Assembly (NCBI RefSeq): GCF_030814715.1
Contig: NZ_JAUSVO010000004.1
Span: forward strand, 434,001-498,000
Direction: 5' to 3'
DNA length: 64,000 nt
Origin: Kaistia dalseonensis
GTDB taxonomy: Bacteria; Pseudomonadota; Alphaproteobacteria; Rhizobiales; Kaistiaceae
The position numbers were made by a program, and so were the translations under genes. Positions 62,238-64,000 of the stretch are shown here, piece by piece; position 1 is the first letter of the stretch, and every line of letters starts with the position of its first letter. A model generated the notes under the pieces. The model was not told the DNA's origin. It saw nothing but the letters and a program-made list of their open reading frames with translations, and searched no databases.

Positions 62238-63509
62238 TCACCGTACCGCGGCGGCGAGCTTGCGGAGGTCCTGTTTGGGATCGCGGAGGGCTTCGAGGTC
62301 GACTGGGCGCCCGGATGCGATCAGCTCCTTGGCCGGGCGCATCTCGCGGCCATTGTCGACGGTCACCGCGCCGACGATGCGGCCGTCCGTGACGCCGAAG
62401 AGCGTATAGCGCGCGGCAGTCGGGTCGCCGCGGCGGATCCAGTCGGTCGCCTCGGGCGAGCCCGCGACCTGGAAATTGCTCTGGTACTGGTCGGTCCAGT
62501 ACCAGGGGAGTTCGTGTGCGCAGGGCACGTCCCGCACCATGGCGGCGGCGACGGCCGCGCCCTGCACGCGCGCATTCTGCCACGTTTCCTGTCGGATATG
62601 CCGGCCGAGCGACTGATGCCACTGATGCGCCACGTCGCCGGCCGCATAGATCGCGGGATCGGATGTTCGGCCAAATTCGTCGGTGACGATGCCGTTGTCG
62701 ATGGCCAGACCGGCCGCGACGGCCGGCTCGGTGTTGAGGGTCACGCCGATGCCGTAGACGATCAGGTCGCCCTCGAAGCTGCGCCGATCCTCGCAGGTCA
62801 GCAGGAAGCCGCCGCCTTCGGTACGCCGCGCATCCGCCAGCGCCGCGCCGAAGGCGAAACGGACGCCGCGTGCCTCGTGCATCAGCATCAGCGCGTCGGC
62901 GAGCGGCTGCGGCGCCGCCCGCGCCATCAGCCTGTCGCCACGCTCGATGACCGTGACCGTGGCGCCCAGCACGGTCGCGCTCGCCGCGACCTCGAGCCCG
63001 ATCACGCCGCCACCCACGACGAGCAGCCGCTTGCCCGGCGCGATGGCCGCGCGCAGCGCCTCGGCGTCTCCGAGCGTGCGCATGGTGAAGACGCCCCCAC
63101 CAAGGGCGTCGAGCAGTGGATAGGGACGCGGGCGGGCGCCGGTCGCGATGAGCAGCCGGTCATAGGCAAGCGTCTCGCCATCGTCGAGCGTGACGATGCG
63201 AGCGGCGCGGTCGATCGCCGTCGCACGCCGGCCGAGCCGCGTCTCGATGGCGCGGGCGGCATAGACATCCGCGCCATGGATCGTGACCTTGGCCTTATCG
63301 GGCTGGATCAGCACGTCCTTGGAGAGCGGGGGGCGCTCATAGGGCAGGTGCGTTTCCTCGCCGACGAGAATGATCCGCCCGGCAAAGCCCTCGTCACGCA
63401 GTGCGACGGCCGCAACGGCGCCGGTCTGACCGCCGCCGATGATGACGAAGCTGCGCTCGTCCCGCGCCGGCTCGGCTTCGATCGGGGTCGGATGCTCGGA
63501 TAGGGTCAT
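62238..63509 (-). CDS. Ferredoxin reductase of a ring-hydroxylating dioxygenase
   Basis: The 423-residue flavoprotein from ATG 63509 (GGAGGA upstream) has an FAD motif (FVIIGGGQTGAVAAVALRDE), an NADH motif (LLVVGGGVIGLEVAASATVL), the IYAAGDVAHQ FAD motif and a C-terminal reductase domain (WYWTDQYQSNFQVAG). This is the BphA4/HcaD-type ferredoxin reductase that feeds electrons from NADH to a Rieske dioxygenase. The next gene (upstream of it on this strand) is a dihydrodiol dehydrogenase, which supports the role. The oxygenase and ferredoxin genes should lie beyond the right edge. Confidence 0.88.
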   Translation of the reverse strand: MTLSEHPTPIEAEPARDERSFVIIGGGQTGAVAAVALRDEGFAGRIILVGEETHLPYERPPLSKDVLIQPDKAKVTIHGADVYAARAIETRLGRRATAIDRAARIVTLDDGETLAYDRLLIATGARPRPYPLLDALGGGVFTMRTLGDAEALRAAIAPGKRLLVVGGGVIGLEVAASATVLGATVTVIERGDRLMARAAPQPLADALMLMHEARGVRFAFGAALADARRTEGGGFLLTCEDRRSFEGDLIVYGIGVTLNTEPAVAAGLAIDNGIVTDEFGRTSDPAIYAAGDVAHQWHQSLGRHIRQETWQNARVQGAAVAAAMVRDVPCAHELPWYWTDQYQSNFQVAGSPEATDWIRRGDPTAARYTLFGVTDGRIVGAVTVDNGREMRPAKELIASGRPVDLEALRDPKQDLRKLAAAVR

Positions 63510-63589
63510 GGGTGTCCTCCGATCGCCGCTCTTGCGCGGCTTGCCCTTGTGGGGAACAGGCATGGGGACGGCCGTTTGCGGTCCCTGGA

Positions 63590-63629
63590 GCATCGGACCG
63601 AAAAGTGGATCTTCGGGTCGATCCGATGC
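63590..63629. repeat. REP-like hairpin
   Basis: GCATCGGA (63590-63597) and TCCGATGC (63622-63629) flank CCGAAAAGTGGATCTTCGGG, itself partly self-complementary. It sits between two genes of the dioxygenase cluster and could stabilise or attenuate the transcript. Confidence 0.55.
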
Positions 63630-63680
63630 GAAGATAAGGAGCCAGATCGCCTCTTTGCGTCCGGCAGGATGCATGGTGAT

Positions 63681-64000
63681 CTAGAGATCGAGGCCGCCTG
63701 CCACATGCCGGATGCCACGGATGCCGAGCCCGCAATCGGCATTGATCATGACGCCGCTCAGCGTGCGGTTGTTGGCACGTGAAGCGAGCAGCACGAAGGG
63801 GCCGGTGAAATCAACGGGATCGGGGAAGAACTGCAGCGGCAGGATGGCGCGGATCGCCTCGGGCGAGCGCGAATCCATGATGCGGCGATCCTGCTGGCCG
63901 AGTGCTGCCGGGCCGCGCAGGTCGCTCGCCATGCCGCTCGGCCCGACGCCGTTGACGCGGACCTTCGGCGCAAGCTCGTAGGCCAGCTCGCGAATGAGTC
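63681..64000 (-). CDS. cis-Dihydrodiol dehydrogenase (SDR), C-terminal part
   Basis: The reverse frame enters at the window edge and ends TAG at 63681, covering the last 106 residues: [60 protein letters not shown]. This resembles BphB/HcaB-type dihydrodiol dehydrogenases, which oxidise cis-dihydrodiols to catechols. The catalytic YxxxK lies outside the window. With the adjacent reductase it shows that an aromatic-ring dioxygenase cluster continues to the right. Confidence 0.83.
   Translation of the reverse strand, partial: LIRELAYELAPKVRVNGVGPSGMASDLRGPAALGQQDRRIMDSRSPEAIRAILPLQFFPDPVDFTGPFVLLASRANNRTLSGVMINADCGLGIRGIRHVAGGLDL

Overview
The window looks like accessory DNA from a GC-rich alphaproteobacterium, most likely a rhizobia-like member of the Hyphomicrobiales. 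The evidence is the strong G/C bias at third codon positions, TTGA-N6-TCAA (FNR/FixK-type) boxes, IS3-family and IS630-family debris, REP-like palindromes, and protein families typical of that order (narGHJI with a parvulin gene, FCD-type GntR with an ABC importer). This is an inference; there is no rRNA or other marker gene.

Left part (1-10.8 kb). A P4-type integrase runs off the left edge beside a stretch resembling a tRNA-Ser 3' end. Next comes a degraded IS3-family element whose transposase frame is fused in frame to the C-terminal part of a large serine recombinase. A compact sulfur block follows: an AraC-type regulator divergent from a DszB-like desulfinase, a SulP transporter, a CoA-disulfide/persulfide reductase with a rhodanese domain, and a small membrane protein.

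Middle part (10.3-45 kb). This is a mosaic of cargo modules separated by mobile debris. The modules are: (i) an ABC importer with amidase, Asp/Glu-racemase-like protein, NHL propeller and GntR regulator (11.1-19.1 kb); (ii) a ferric-reductase-like flavocytochrome and a ribosome-hibernation/cold-shock fusion, each behind an FNR-type box (22.2-24.6 kb); (iii) a tripartite exporter (24.7-29.0 kb); (iv) a thiolase with its zinc-ribbon/OB partner, an epoxide hydrolase, LysR and a SnoaL-like protein (29.2-33.9 kb); (v) a four-gene cassette of cell-wall hydrolase, dual subtilisin/zinc protease, ComEC-like metallo-beta-lactamase and membrane protein (35.2-42.8 kb), with a nine-G tract that breaks the protease frame; (vi) a TetR/SDR pair with twin operators. 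Two repeat pairs stand out: a 187/188-bp element with terminal inverted repeats (10.57 and 43.06 kb) and a 390-bp repeat carrying nine degenerate 21-bp iterons (19.29 and 43.66 kb). The same two repeats, in the same order, flank module (i) at one place and only about 0.4 kb at the other.

Right part (45.9-64 kb). A complete dissimilatory nitrate reduction locus reads leftward: fused NarK1-NarK2 transporter, narG, narH, narJ, narI, a parvulin-type isomerase, a 95-residue protein, moeA, moaA and a DUF2478 protein. A divergent Crp/Fnr regulator lies behind an FNR-type box. An IS630 fragment and an IS3 terminal fragment bound the block. After a GreA-like factor and a broken diguanylate cyclase, the window ends in the start of an aromatic-ring dioxygenase cluster (ferredoxin reductase, then a partial dihydrodiol dehydrogenase).

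The best candidates for something undescribed are the DszB-like/SulP/persulfide-reductase operon and the dual-protease/cell-wall-hydrolase/MBL cassette. The IS-recombinase fusion and the shared repeat brackets are the clearest structural oddities.
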